64,000 nt of DNA from Halothermothrix orenii H 168. GTDB lineage: Bacteria; Bacillota; Halanaerobiia; Halanaerobiales; Halothermotrichaceae. The translations under genes were made by a program, and so were the position numbers. A model generated the notes under the pieces. That model worked only from the letters and a program-made list of their open reading frames with translations. It did no database searches and was not told the origin of the DNA. Shown piece after piece: positions 46,273 to 55,659 of this stretch; position 1 is the stretch's first letter, and each line of letters opens with the position of its first letter. The stretch spans positions 2,488,501 through 2,552,500 of the forward strand of contig NC_011899.1 in the NCBI RefSeq assembly GCF_000020485.1, written 5' to 3'.

Positions 46273-48378
46273 TTAGTTCTTCTTTTGATTAAATTCCGGC
46301 AGTTTATTAACATCTTCATTCCTGGCTGGATAAAGTCTGATGGCCTGGCCCCCGCTTTCTACCATATCGGCAACCAGGGTATCATTGGAGTCAACAATAA
46401 CCCTTCTGATGGCCACCTGGGTCGGATTATGTTTTAAATCAGCCTCCGGACCATCCTCATAAATTTCAGCTACATATTTTTGCCCATCCTCAAGGAAAGC
46501 CAGGGGAACCATGAGTCTTCTCGGCTTTTCATCGGTAATACTCCCTACATACCATTCCTGACCCCGGCGCCGGGCAATGGTGACATAATCACCTATCCTG
46601 GCATTAAGCACCAGGGTTTCGTCCCAGGTAACCGGTACATCCTGAATAAATTTAAATTCAGGCAGGGGATTGCCATTATCATCAAGATAATTTTCCGGGA
46701 GATCAGCTACCATCTGGAGGGGACTGAAGATAACAACATAGAGTGCCAGCTGTTTGGCCCTTGTGGTATGAACCCGGTTTAAAAACCTGTATTCATCGAA
46801 GGTTATATCAAATATACCCGGGGTATAATCAATGGGCCCGGCCAGCATTCTGGTAAAGGGAATTATGGTAGTATGTTCAGGTTTATTTCCAGCACTCCAG
46901 GCATTATATTCCATGCCCTGAACCCCCTCCCGGGTTATAAAGTTAGGGTAAGTTCGGTAAAGACCGGTCGGCTTAATCGGTTCATGGGCATCAATCATAA
47001 TTTCATACTCTGCCGCCTTTTTAATTACATCCAGATAGTGGTTAACCATCCACTGGCCGTGGTGATGCTGACCCCTGGGTTTAATCATGCCATTATCAGC
47101 AACATATCCGGTCTTGATGGCATGTATACCAAGGCTATTATAGAGACTATATGCCTCCTCTATCTGGTTAATATAATTGATGACATTGCCACCTGTTTCG
47201 TTATGGGCAATATATTCAACCCCACGTTCTTCAGCATATTTAGCAACCTCTACAAGGTCAAAGTCGGGGTAAGGGGTAGTATAGTCCTGATCATCCCAGG
47301 TTCCACCCCAGCCCAGATTCCATCCCTCTACCAGTACTCCACCGATACCGTGTTTACCGGCAAAATCAATATAGTATTTGGCCCGCTCCGTGGTAGCTCC
47401 GTGTCTCGGCCCTGCTTCCCAGGTTGACTTCCCGATATGCATCTCCCACCAGATTCCCACGTACTTCATGGGTTGAATCCAGGAAGTATCCTCAAGGGCA
47501 CAGGGGTCATTTAAGTTCAAAATTAGATTAGATTCTAACAGGTCACCGGGGGCTGCTCCTATCTGAATGGTCCGCCACGGTGTTTTCAGGGGTGTCCGTC
47601 CCTTAACTTTGACACCATCGGGCCAGGGACAGAGCTCACTTACCAGGGTGTAATCCCGGTCAAGATCACGCTTGAGGGCCATTCCGGCATAGTCGACCAG
47701 GGCAGCTTCATGAATACTTAGGTAAATTCCCCCGGGGGTTTTCATGGTAACCGGAGTACTGGCAGACATTACATGGTTTAACGGTGTCTCCAGATACTGA
47801 TACTCGTAACTGTCCCAGTCATTGTGGATCCACCATGTAGTATTATTACTGGATAGACGGAACTCAGTATCCTCTGACATAATATTTATTGTCTCCAGGG
47901 ACTCCTGCCCGGGGATAATATACCGGAAGCCGACCCCATCATTATAGACCCGGAAAACAAGATTCATCTTCCGGTAGGGGGGCACCTCTTCTTTGAGATA
48001 TATCACCAGCTCATTGTAGTAATTGGTTATCTTTGACGTCTGCCCCCAGACCGGACGCCAGGTATTATAAAAGACATTCCTCCTGACATCTATTATCTTA
48101 AAGTTATCATCAAGGGGTTTTTTCTCTTTGAAATGGAACCCCAGTGAAGATGGCCTGATGAGGACAGTGTCTCCGTAGGATACCGAATAGTGGGGTACTC
48201 CTTTATCAAGGATGAACCTGACCTTTATCCTCCCATCAGGAGATGTAACCACAGATTCATCTCCCTGATCATGACCTTTAGCAAATACTCCTGTAGCCAG
48301 TACAAAAACAGCAATTACTGTTATTATGATAAAACCTGTTATAGTAATACTCCTTCCGATCATACTCCTTCCAGTCAT
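46273..48378 (-). CDS. GH97 glycoside hydrolase (alpha-glucosidase-like)
   Basis: About 700 residues. A signal peptide (hydrophobic stretch about 10-32) is followed by the GH97 N-terminal beta-sandwich (SPDGRIKVRFILDKGVPHYS), the (beta/alpha)8 barrel (GIWWEMHIGKSTWE, GVLVEGWNLGWGG) and a C-terminal beta domain. DAHEPIKPTGLYRTYPN and TREGVQGMEYNAW carry the acidic catalytic/calcium residues expected in the inverting SusB-like subgroup. It likely finishes maltodextrins from the upstream amylase outside the cytoplasm. GH97 is best known from Bacteroidetes, so transfer is possible. The start lies in a 15-base repeat, leaving 48378 or 48363 open. Confidence 0.9.
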   Translation of the reverse strand: MTGRSMIGRSITITGFIIITVIAVFVLATGVFAKGHDQGDESVVTSPDGRIKVRFILDKGVPHYSVSYGDTVLIRPSSLGFHFKEKKPLDDNFKIIDVRRNVFYNTWRPVWGQTSKITNYYNELVIYLKEEVPPYRKMNLVFRVYNDGVGFRYIIPGQESLETINIMSEDTEFRLSSNNTTWWIHNDWDSYEYQYLETPLNHVMSASTPVTMKTPGGIYLSIHEAALVDYAGMALKRDLDRDYTLVSELCPWPDGVKVKGRTPLKTPWRTIQIGAAPGDLLESNLILNLNDPCALEDTSWIQPMKYVGIWWEMHIGKSTWEAGPRHGATTERAKYYIDFAGKHGIGGVLVEGWNLGWGGTWDDQDYTTPYPDFDLVEVAKYAEERGVEYIAHNETGGNVINYINQIEEAYSLYNSLGIHAIKTGYVADNGMIKPRGQHHHGQWMVNHYLDVIKKAAEYEIMIDAHEPIKPTGLYRTYPNFITREGVQGMEYNAWSAGNKPEHTTIIPFTRMLAGPIDYTPGIFDITFDEYRFLNRVHTTRAKQLALYVVIFSPLQMVADLPENYLDDNGNPLPEFKFIQDVPVTWDETLVLNARIGDYVTIARRRGQEWYVGSITDEKPRRLMVPLAFLEDGQKYVAEIYEDGPEADLKHNPTQVAIRRVIVDSNDTLVADMVESGGQAIRLYPARNEDVNKLPEFNQKKN

Positions 48379-48388
48379 ACTCCTCCCC
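48345..48388 (-). repeat. Tandem repeat containing ribosome site and start codon of GH97 gene
   Basis: On the minus strand GGAGGAGTATG, GGAAGGAGTATG and GGAAGGAGTATT follow each other at 15-base spacing. The first two offer ATG codons (48378, 48363) and the third an ATT. The encoded MTGRSMIGRSI repeat precedes the signal-peptide core, so it is probably a duplication of the initiation site. Confidence 0.7.
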
Positions 48389-48423
48389 CTTTTTTATTTA
48401 ACTGGTTTTATTATCAACTAATT

Positions 48424-50388
48424 TTATTCCCAACCGGTTATGGTTAGGTAGACTGTCTCCTTGTTTTCAAAAGTATATATTCTGTTATTATAGCCACTCC
48501 CCTGGAAACGGTTATCCCCCTCATTTTCTCTACCGGAGGTATCCTCCCAGGTACCCGGGGTTTTAAACTTAAAAATAAGGGCTGCCCCGGCCGGTTGTTC
48601 CAGGGTGATTTCATATTTGCCATCTGATCTCTTCTTAAGTTTGAATTTATCATCAACCTGCCAGTTACTCAACTTTGAAGCCAGGTATATATCTTCATCT
48701 GTCCTGGCTTTATCAGTTAGCTCAACGATAAAGGTTACAACAGGGTTTTTGGTGCTTAAATCCTGACCGGTTATTTTCAAAGAGGCGGCTGTTGTTTTTA
48801 ATATCAGGGAGCCATAGGGTGGTAATGTAATCCCCTGATGGGCCTTAATGGTTTTTCCTGAAAGTAAATCCCGGGCTCTGTTAGAAATGGTTATCCCCCG
48901 TTCTTTATTGGATAAATTATGGATAACATACAGGTTATAATCTACTTCAGAATCGGTTACCTTATAGCCATACATCCGGTTCGGGGTAACCATCTTCTGA
49001 TAGTTTCCGGTAAAAAACTGAGGGTGTTCCTTCCTGATGTGGATTAATTTCTTATAATGTTCATAAACACTCCCACTTTTACCCCGTTCTTCTTCCAGGG
49101 ATATTCCGTCATGGGGTTTGGTAAACCTCATGGAGTGGTAGAAACCACCTTTAGACATAGTGGTCATTCCCGGTCCCTTACTATCTTTATACCAGTCAAA
49201 GGGTTCCCTGATATTGTCATCGGGCTTGGCCCCCAGCTGTCCCAGTTCTTCACCATAATAGATGAAGGGGGTTCCGGGCAGAGTAAACAGAACGGATGCC
49301 GCCAGTTTCATCTTTGCCCGGTTCCGCAATACCTCAATACCGACCCGGTTCTGGTCATGGTTTCTCAGAAAAATGGCATCAATATACTGGTCAGAATACT
49401 GGCTATATACTCCGTGTATCTCCTTTACCTCCTCCAGAATATCGACCGGGACCCCGTTAACCATTCTCAGAATTTCATCGGCCAGGGCAAAATTAAAAGA
49501 GGCATCTAAATCCCGGAAAAACTCTCCTACCGTATGGGTGTCTGTCCAGTTCTCTCCAACAAGAAAGGCTTCGGGATTAATCCCCTTGACAAAGGTATTA
49601 AACTCCTGCCACCACTGATGGGTTATTGTAAGGTCTTTATCAATATGTAAGGCTGCATCGAGGCGGAAACCGTCAACACCATCGGAAAAATCTCCATCTC
49701 CATTGGGGTCCAGCCAGAATTTCGCTATTTTTTTAGCTTCAGCCCTGACCTCAGGGTTGCGGTAGTTAAGGTCAGGCATACCACTCCAGAAGAGGCCATA
49801 ATAATAACCCCCGTCCGGGGATCTGTGCCAGACCGGCTGGCCCCAGGGGCCCAGTTCTTTAACCTGTTCCTCATTTTCAGCCCAGACATAATAATCACGG
49901 TATTTACTGTCTCTGGTGTTTACAGCCTCACGGAACCAGTAGTGGTTGACCGAGGTGTGGTTTAAAACCAGGTCCATGATTACCTTAAGACCATTGGCAT
50001 GGGCCTCCTGTAAAAACTCCCGGAATTCTTCCAGGGTTCCGTAATCAGGTTCTGTATTATAGTAATCAACAACATCATACCCGTGGTAACTTTGAGAATC
50101 ATTAACCGGCATCAACCAGAGGGTATCAACCCCCAGTTCTTTAAAGTATGGTATCTTTTCCTTTAATCCCACAAAATCCCCGATTCCATCTCCATTTCCA
50201 TCATAAAAACTCCTGACAAAGACTTCATAAAATACTGCCTTACGGGCCCATTCAGCCGGTTCCCAGTCTAAAGCTGTGGTTTCCCCGGCTATAGCTTCCG
50301 ACCCTGTGTAAAGGTTTAATCCTGTAAAGACAACTAAGGATATAACCAAAAAGACCAGTAACCTTCTTTTATGTAAATTAGCTAACAT
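48424..50388 (-). CDS. Secreted alpha-amylase, GH13, with C-terminal starch-binding-like domain
   Basis: A 654-residue protein. Signal peptide about 1-34 (RRLLVFLVISLVVFTG), then a GH13 catalytic barrel: DLVLNHTS (region I), DGFRLDAALH with the nucleophile Asp (II), LVGENW with the acid/base Glu (III) and FLRNHDQNR (IV). A beta domain C and, from about residue 540, a beta-sandwich (DEDIYLASKLSNWQVDDKF, FKFKTPGTWEDTSG) like CBM20/E-set starch-binding modules follow. It degrades starch outside the cytoplasm; first gene of an operon with the GH97 enzyme 45 bases downstream. Confidence 0.92.
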   Translation of the reverse strand: MLANLHKRRLLVFLVISLVVFTGLNLYTGSEAIAGETTALDWEPAEWARKAVFYEVFVRSFYDGNGDGIGDFVGLKEKIPYFKELGVDTLWLMPVNDSQSYHGYDVVDYYNTEPDYGTLEEFREFLQEAHANGLKVIMDLVLNHTSVNHYWFREAVNTRDSKYRDYYVWAENEEQVKELGPWGQPVWHRSPDGGYYYGLFWSGMPDLNYRNPEVRAEAKKIAKFWLDPNGDGDFSDGVDGFRLDAALHIDKDLTITHQWWQEFNTFVKGINPEAFLVGENWTDTHTVGEFFRDLDASFNFALADEILRMVNGVPVDILEEVKEIHGVYSQYSDQYIDAIFLRNHDQNRVGIEVLRNRAKMKLAASVLFTLPGTPFIYYGEELGQLGAKPDDNIREPFDWYKDSKGPGMTTMSKGGFYHSMRFTKPHDGISLEEERGKSGSVYEHYKKLIHIRKEHPQFFTGNYQKMVTPNRMYGYKVTDSEVDYNLYVIHNLSNKERGITISNRARDLLSGKTIKAHQGITLPPYGSLILKTTAASLKITGQDLSTKNPVVTFIVELTDKARTDEDIYLASKLSNWQVDDKFKLKKRSDGKYEITLEQPAGAALIFKFKTPGTWEDTSGRENEGDNRFQGSGYNNRIYTFENKETVYLTITGWE

Positions 50389-50636
50389 TAATACTCCCCC
50401 TATGTAGTTAAATATTTAAATAAGCAGATTTCATAATAAAACTTTATATTTTACACGACCAGAATAATCACTTATAATAGAACCTGATATATGTATACCT
50501 TATAATAAACCTATTATACCCGTCTAATTTTAAACCGTAATTCCCGTCAACACCCCTTAAATGCTTGTAGATATGCCCAGGACCTTCTTTACAGACTGCA
50601 TTCTTTATAGTCTCCAGGTAACATGTGTTAACTTTA

Positions 50637-50650
50637 GTAAAACGTTTGCA
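50637..50650. promoter_or_regulatory. Candidate LacI/CcpA-type operator for the amylase operon
   Basis: TGCAAACGTTTTAC on the minus strand has the central AACGTT core of MalR/CcpA-like sites (consensus TGNAANCGNTNNCA), with mismatches at the right end. It lies about 12 bases after the amylase -10, where a bound repressor would block initiation or elongation. Confidence 0.5.
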
Positions 50651-50661
50651 TTCTAATTATT

Positions 50662-50691
50662 ATTATACCAACCGGTTAATACTGGAGTCAA
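50662..50691 (-). promoter_or_regulatory. Sigma-A promoter of the amylase-GH97 operon
   Basis: On the minus strand TTGACT (50691-50686), 18 bases and TATAAT (50667-50662). The leader to the amylase ATG is about 265 bases and shows no recognised RNA motif. This fills most of the 50389-50808 gap. Confidence 0.7.
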
Positions 50692-50717
50692 ACAATTCTT
50701 AAAGTTTAAACAGATTA

Positions 50718-50741
50718 ATACCCCGGTTTTCACCGGGGTAT
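50718..50741. terminator. Hairpin downstream of porin-like gene
   Basis: ATACCCCGG and CCGGGGTAT form a perfect 9-bp stem with a 6-base loop, 68 bases after the porin-like stop. A U-run is weak on the minus strand, so termination is likely but not certain. Confidence 0.55.
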
Positions 50742-50808
50742 GTAAAAAACTATTAAAATTATTAATAATGATTGATCCTTTTTATAGCTTAAAAAGCCTA
50801 AGTGGTGT

Positions 50809-51882
50809 TTAGAAAGGATAGCTTAATTCAACACCAACTACACTGTTATAAAAATCACTATAGAAGAGGGCCTGGTCTGAAGCCAGGGTAAATAACCCTT
50901 TGAGTTCCATGGTCAGATTACTACCCAGCTGGTTCTGATAACGGGGCATCAGAGCCAGACCACCATCGTTGAGGCAGTAGGCAGTCATTAAACCCGCTTC
51001 AGAGAATTGATTGATACCATAACTGGCATTACCGAATAACAGGGTTAATTCTTCATCGGCATTCGAAATATTAAGGGGCATTTCATGGAGCATATCACTG
51101 ACCCTCTGTTTTTTAACCCTCAGGACTTCCCCCTGAAGGTACACGCGATTATTATTATTTCTTAAAAAACTATAATCACAGCCGGCCAGATAGGCCAGGT
51201 CAGATTCTCCATTATCATCACTGTAATAACCGAAGGCCCCGTAAATTCCCAGGGGATCAAGGTCTCCTTTAACAGTGACCCCAAAACGTCGGTCTATAAT
51301 TGTATCAAAAGTATCCTTATACTGATCCTGAACATAATTGGCTGAAACATCAAAATTATTGTTGATAAGGGTCCTGCCCCTCAGTCCAAATTTTACCCGG
51401 TCAGAATCAAAGGATGTACCCGGGAAAGAAGATACCAGTGAGATATTGGAATTCCAGTTTAAGGGGATAAAGGCCTCAATACCATCTACATATTTTGCAC
51501 TCCCCTCTTCATTCATGGCCTCAGCACCGAGGCTGTAATCAACCGGATTTACCAGGGAGCCGAAGGACCAGGACACAGGCTGGCGGCCGATGGTTAAATC
51601 CATCTCCTTAAAGCGGTGTTTCAGGTATAATTTTTTAAAGCCAGGACCTCCAGGAACCGTGAAATCAGCCTCAATCCTGGCCTCCGTATTCCCGGTTTCA
51701 GGGACGAATATCTCAAGTTTTAACTGTTCATATAAATCATAATAAAACCCGCTGTTCTCTACAGAAGTTGCTGTAAAACCGGTTTTAACCTCCCCTCCGA
51801 ATTTAACTTCAGCGGCAACCGGTAGTGAAAGCAAAAACACACTGATTATAATCGGTACTAAGTACTTAAAACTTCTTTTCAT
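50809..51882 (-). CDS. Porin-like outer-membrane beta-barrel protein
   Basis: A 357-residue protein with signal peptide (MKRSFKYLVPIIISVFLLSL ending PVAA) and a barrel-like pattern of alternating strands: VKFGGEVKTGFTATS, EARIEADFTVPGG, KLYLKHRFKEMDLTIGRQP. It ends VGVELSYPF with terminal Phe. The LTIGRQPVSWSFGSLVNPVDY segment resembles DUF1302/porin-like barrels that accompany LolA-like carriers. ATG 51882 is behind GGAGGG. Probably the outer-membrane end of the transport cluster upstream, though a 463-base gap (51883-52345, with only the hairpin at 52255) separates it and may hold its own promoter. Confidence 0.75.
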   Translation of the reverse strand: MKRSFKYLVPIIISVFLLSLPVAAEVKFGGEVKTGFTATSVENSGFYYDLYEQLKLEIFVPETGNTEARIEADFTVPGGPGFKKLYLKHRFKEMDLTIGRQPVSWSFGSLVNPVDYSLGAEAMNEEGSAKYVDGIEAFIPLNWNSNISLVSSFPGTSFDSDRVKFGLRGRTLINNNFDVSANYVQDQYKDTFDTIIDRRFGVTVKGDLDPLGIYGAFGYYSDDNGESDLAYLAGCDYSFLRNNNNRVYLQGEVLRVKKQRVSDMLHEMPLNISNADEELTLLFGNASYGINQFSEAGLMTAYCLNDGGLALMPRYQNQLGSNLTMELKGLFTLASDQALFYSDFYNSVVGVELSYPF

Positions 51883-52254
51883 CTTTTTTTCCCTCCTTTT
51901 TTCTGTTATAGCTCCAGAAAGTTCCATGAATAAACCACCTTAAAATACACAAATTAACTGCCTTGAAAATAAATAACTTCCTGGAATTAATTATTATTCC
52001 TTACCTATAAATATTATCCATAGAATTTGAATTACCTTCCCCCAGAAACTGAAAACTTTAACCACATAAGGTATCTACATAATTAAAATATATATCTGGC
52101 CAAAACAAAAAATCAACTATCTAAAATTGTTATATAGAAATTTCAGGGAAACATAAAAAAACGGGAATAACAGCACCTTAATATTTTTTGGAGTGTCATA
52201 TTCCTGAAATCAGTAGCATATCTCTTGTTATATAGATATCTCTTATTATAATCA

Positions 52255-52282
52255 CCAGACCCCGGCTGAAACCGGGGCCTGG
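52255..52282. terminator. GC-rich hairpin between LolA-like and porin-like genes
   Basis: CCAG-A-CCCCGG and CCGGGG-C-CTGG pair around CTGAAA with one internal mismatch. On the minus strand no clear U-run follows, so it may be a partial terminator separating the barrel gene from the permease operon. The core resembles the hairpin at 50718. Confidence 0.5.
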
Positions 52283-52345
52283 TTAACAATTTTTACTCAG
52301 GAATTATTTTGAATAATTAATTTGGCAAAACATTATACAAAGTCC

Positions 52346-53092
52346 TCAGTTTAAATTTTGCAGAGTAAAGGTGTTTTCCGGTATTTCGGGATTAAAATTA
52401 ATTGATTTAACCCTGAAGATGGTCCGTGAGTTTTTTATTAGTTTATCTTCAGTAATATACTCAGTCGGATAGTACCGCCCCTCAATCTCTTCAACCTTAT
52501 CAACCTTCATAACCTTTAATAACCGGCCACTCCGGGCATATAGCTCTTCCTTAAGGCCAATAAAACGCTCTTTATCTATCCAGGCTACCCTCCTGTAATA
52601 GGAAACCTCGGCCCCTTCCCGGGCTATACCTTCCATTACATAACAGGGGCGCCCCTGATATTCCTCTTCTCTCAATATTTTAAAATCATAAAGTTCGGTT
52701 AATTTGTCTGATTCCATAATATCCTTATAGGAGAGATCACTCCCCATAATACCCTGTTCCAGCATATGGCCCGATATCTTTACAATGTCCTCGGCGTCGG
52801 GGAAGAACATAAAGAGGTTGTCATCCCTCTTCAAAAATTTAGTCCCCCTGTCGAGGGGATTAATAAACTCCACCAGGGCATTTTTCCCATCTGTTATTGA
52901 GACCATGGTTTTAATAATCTTCCTGTTACCTTTAATAATTATCATTTCAGACTCAATTTTAGCTGACCGGACATATTCATTATCATCCCGCCTGTTTATA
53001 ATCTCTTCAGGTGTTATGGCTATAGACAGGCTAGAAAACACAACAGTCATTGTCATTATCAGTAATAGTATTCTAGTAGTTTTATTAAACAT
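52346..53092 (-). CDS. LolA-like outer-membrane lipoprotein-sorting/lipid-carrier protein
   Basis: A 248-residue exported protein: signal peptide FNKTTRILLLIMTMTVVF, cleaved near SLSIA, then a LolA/LolB-like half-barrel of the PF17131 type. Visible segments are SEMIIIKGNRKIIKTMVS, LFMFFPDAEDIVKI, GSDLSYKDIMES and CYVMEG. Such proteins ferry lipoproteins or lipids between membranes and are typically encoded beside FtsX-type or RND transporters. ATG 53092 has GGGGG upstream. It follows four ABC permease genes, so it is the likely periplasmic acceptor. Confidence 0.8.
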   Translation of the reverse strand: MFNKTTRILLLIMTMTVVFSSLSIAITPEEIINRRDDNEYVRSAKIESEMIIIKGNRKIIKTMVSITDGKNALVEFINPLDRGTKFLKRDDNLFMFFPDAEDIVKISGHMLEQGIMGSDLSYKDIMESDKLTELYDFKILREEEYQGRPCYVMEGIAREGAEVSYYRRVAWIDKERFIGLKEELYARSGRLLKVMKVDKVEEIEGRYYPTEYITEDKLIKNSRTIFRVKSINFNPEIPENTFTLQNLN

Positions 53093-53138
53093 TTCCTTTA
53101 CCCCCTTAAAATTAAATTTTTCTTCTCTCACCGGTGTA

Positions 53139-54398
53139 CTATATTTCACGCAGGGCTTCAGTTGGCTTAAGACGGGCTGCCCTCCTGGCCGGAATAAGGC
53201 ACGCCAGGGAAGTAACTACAACACCCAGGACAAAGGCAAATATCATATTGTCAAAAGAGAAGACGGGATAGATTACCGGACGCATCAAAATATCTTCTCC
53301 CATTCCTTCCAGGGCTTTGGTGTAATCAATTCCTGTCACCGCCACCACTCTGGTAATTAAACCACCCAGTAAAGCCCCGATAAAACTACCGACCACACCC
53401 ATAACTCCACCTTCAAGAACGAAAAGCTGCAGTATCTGCCTTTTCCCCAGTCCCAGGGCAGACATCATTCCAATCTCCCGGGTTCTCTCCTTAACAATCA
53501 TAATCATTGAATTAATAACCACAAAACTCGCTAAAACTACCAGGAAAACATAAATCACATTATAAATGTTTTCAGCCATTTTCATCAACCTGATCATACC
53601 ACTGGAATCATCCCAGGCCCGGATGGCATAATTGTTCAGTCCACCCTGCCTCTCAAAGACTTTCCTGATACCGGGGAGATATTCACCTGCCCTGTTTAAA
53701 TCCGGAGTCACCAGCAGTAGTTCAGTAGCCTGGTCCGGCATATAAAGGGCCTTTTGAGCCACATCAAGGGGAACCATAAAAACAGTCTCATTCAAAAGTT
53801 TTAATCCACTTTCAATCCGCCCTACAATTTTAAAGGTAGTGGCCTGAAATGAATTAAATGATGTGGTATATAAAACCGTAACCTTTTCCCCCACTCCTTT
53901 ATCCAGTTTGGCCAGAAGCTCAGAACCAAGCACAATCTCTTTCATGCCCCGTCGGGGAAACCTGCCTTCAACCAGTAGTTCATCAATATCAGTAAACTCC
54001 TTTTCCTTCTCCGGATCAACACCCCAGCCCATCATCTTAATAAGTTCATCATCAGTACTGACAACTGCCCCAAATTTAAGCCGGGGCAAAGCCATATTTA
54101 TACCTTCCAGTTCTTCCAGTCTGGCCACCATCGAGGATATGCCTTCCCCCTCAAAACCATCAACCGGATAGGCCAGTGATAATAACCTCTCTTTTTTTAA
54201 GTATTCCTGTTTAACAATTCTAATATGGCCACTGTCATAATATATATAATCAGAATAAATCGATCCTATAAAACCAGAAATCAAACCCCGGGCAAAAACA
54301 ACCACCGCAACCGAGAAGACAATAGCAGCAATGGAAACAGCCGTCCTCAGTTTTTGCCGGTAAAGGTTTTTATAGGCCAGTTTTGCCAGATATTTCAC
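53139..54398 (-). CDS. FtsX/LolE-type ABC permease (copy B2)
   Basis: A 419-residue permease: N-terminal helix (about 20-42), a large extracytoplasmic MacB-like domain, and three C-terminal helices with EIGMMSALGLGKRQILQLFV and CLIPARRAARLKPTEALREI. Clearly paralogous to the gene at 56387 (same length; both begin the domain with SGHIRIV or SGHIKIV then PVDGF). Pairs with the permease directly upstream. GGGGGTGAG precedes ATG 54398. Confidence 0.9.
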   Translation of the reverse strand: MKYLAKLAYKNLYRQKLRTAVSIAAIVFSVAVVVFARGLISGFIGSIYSDYIYYDSGHIRIVKQEYLKKERLLSLAYPVDGFEGEGISSMVARLEELEGINMALPRLKFGAVVSTDDELIKMMGWGVDPEKEKEFTDIDELLVEGRFPRRGMKEIVLGSELLAKLDKGVGEKVTVLYTTSFNSFQATTFKIVGRIESGLKLLNETVFMVPLDVAQKALYMPDQATELLLVTPDLNRAGEYLPGIRKVFERQGGLNNYAIRAWDDSSGMIRLMKMAENIYNVIYVFLVVLASFVVINSMIMIVKERTREIGMMSALGLGKRQILQLFVLEGGVMGVVGSFIGALLGGLITRVVAVTGIDYTKALEGMGEDILMRPVIYPVFSFDNMIFAFVLGVVVTSLACLIPARRAARLKPTEALREI

Positions 54399-54411
54399 TT
54401 CAACTCACCCC

Positions 54412-55659
54412 CTAACGGTGATAGATAGCCTTAACCGGATCCTTTCGGGCGGCCCATCGTGCTGGAAAAATACTGACCAGCAGGGATACAATAACACTAT
54501 AACTAAAAACAAAGATGAAGGAACCGGGATTAAAGCCCCCGTATATCCGTCCCAGGACAGGGATACCCATGGAACTGATGGCATCTTCCCCTCCCAGGGA
54601 AAATATATCCACTCCATAAAAAACTAAATAGGCAACGACCGCTCCACCCACAAGGCATCCAATGATACCTCCAATAAGGCTGACTCCAACAGCTTCCATA
54701 ACAAAAACGATAACTATCTCCCACTGTTTCAGTCCAAGGGCCTTCATCATCCCGATTTCTTCCATTCTTTCCAGGGCAGCCAGGACAACGAAATTGATTA
54801 TTCCTATAGCTGCTATTAACAGAATAATACCTAATATCATCTGGGTTTCAACCCTCTCGGCTTTGTTCAGGGCTACAATGTACTCGGCCGACTTACGCCA
54901 GGAGAAGGCCCTTAAAGAAGATCCGGCTTCTTGCAAATCATCTGATAACAACCTCGCTGTCTCGACGGCTCTTATCCTGTCTTCTACCCTGATAATTATC
55001 TGACTGACCATGCCCCTGACATTTAAAGCCTGCCGGGCTATTTCAAGGGGAACAAAAACAATATTTTCATTGATACTGGGGTTGGGTGAATCAACCAGAC
55101 CAGATATCTGAACATCTATTGTATTAAAGGTTCCTTCTTTACTTTTAATTACCAGAGTTATATAGTCCCCTGTTTTTAAATCCATCAACTTGGCCAGGGT
55201 TTTACCCATGACCGCGGTGGACTTATTTCCTGTCAAAAATTCACCCTCAACAAGATACTCCCCTGCCCTTAAAACCTGTGAATAACTTTGAGGATCGATT
55301 CCCTGGGCCACTACCGGTATCTCTTCAATACCGTTATTCAGGGTAGCACTGAAGGTCAACACCGGGGTCAAACCCTTTAAACCATCTACCTTTTGGAGAA
55401 AAGTTAATAATTCCCTGTCAGGCCTGATTAAATTTTTAAGGGGCAGGTCCTCCCTCTCCTCCCAGTAATTTTGATTAACAATCTGAATGTGGCCTGACTC
55501 AAAATCGATAACATTTTCAAAAGATTTATCTACCATCCCTATAAGGAGGGAATCGGTCATCAGGTAAATAACCACTGCCAGGGCAATTACAGCTGCTGTA
55601 ATCAGGGTTCTTTTCCGGTGGCGGGTCAGGTTCTTAAAAGCCAGTTTAACCAGAAACAT
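54412..55659 (-). CDS. FtsX/LolC-type ABC permease (copy B1)
   Basis: A 415-residue permease, [20 protein letters not shown] at the N-terminus, one plus three helices and an extracytoplasmic domain starting ESGHIQIVNQNYWEEREDLP. Coupling segment MEEIGMMKALGLKQWEIVIV; ends WAARKDPVKAIYHR. Paralogous to the gene at 57658. ATG 55659 (GGAGG upstream) overlaps the ATPase stop by 14 bases, tying the pair to that ATPase. Confidence 0.9.
   Translation of the reverse strand: MFLVKLAFKNLTRHRKRTLITAAVIALAVVIYLMTDSLLIGMVDKSFENVIDFESGHIQIVNQNYWEEREDLPLKNLIRPDRELLTFLQKVDGLKGLTPVLTFSATLNNGIEEIPVVAQGIDPQSYSQVLRAGEYLVEGEFLTGNKSTAVMGKTLAKLMDLKTGDYITLVIKSKEGTFNTIDVQISGLVDSPNPSINENIVFVPLEIARQALNVRGMVSQIIIRVEDRIRAVETARLLSDDLQEAGSSLRAFSWRKSAEYIVALNKAERVETQMILGIILLIAAIGIINFVVLAALERMEEIGMMKALGLKQWEIVIVFVMEAVGVSLIGGIIGCLVGGAVVAYLVFYGVDIFSLGGEDAISSMGIPVLGRIYGGFNPGSFIFVFSYSVIVSLLVSIFPARWAARKDPVKAIYHR

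Noticed and set aside
47000-49620. Plus-strand open frames over the GH97 and amylase genes
   Set aside because: Antisense shadows of strongly conserved enzymes; no start sites or domains.
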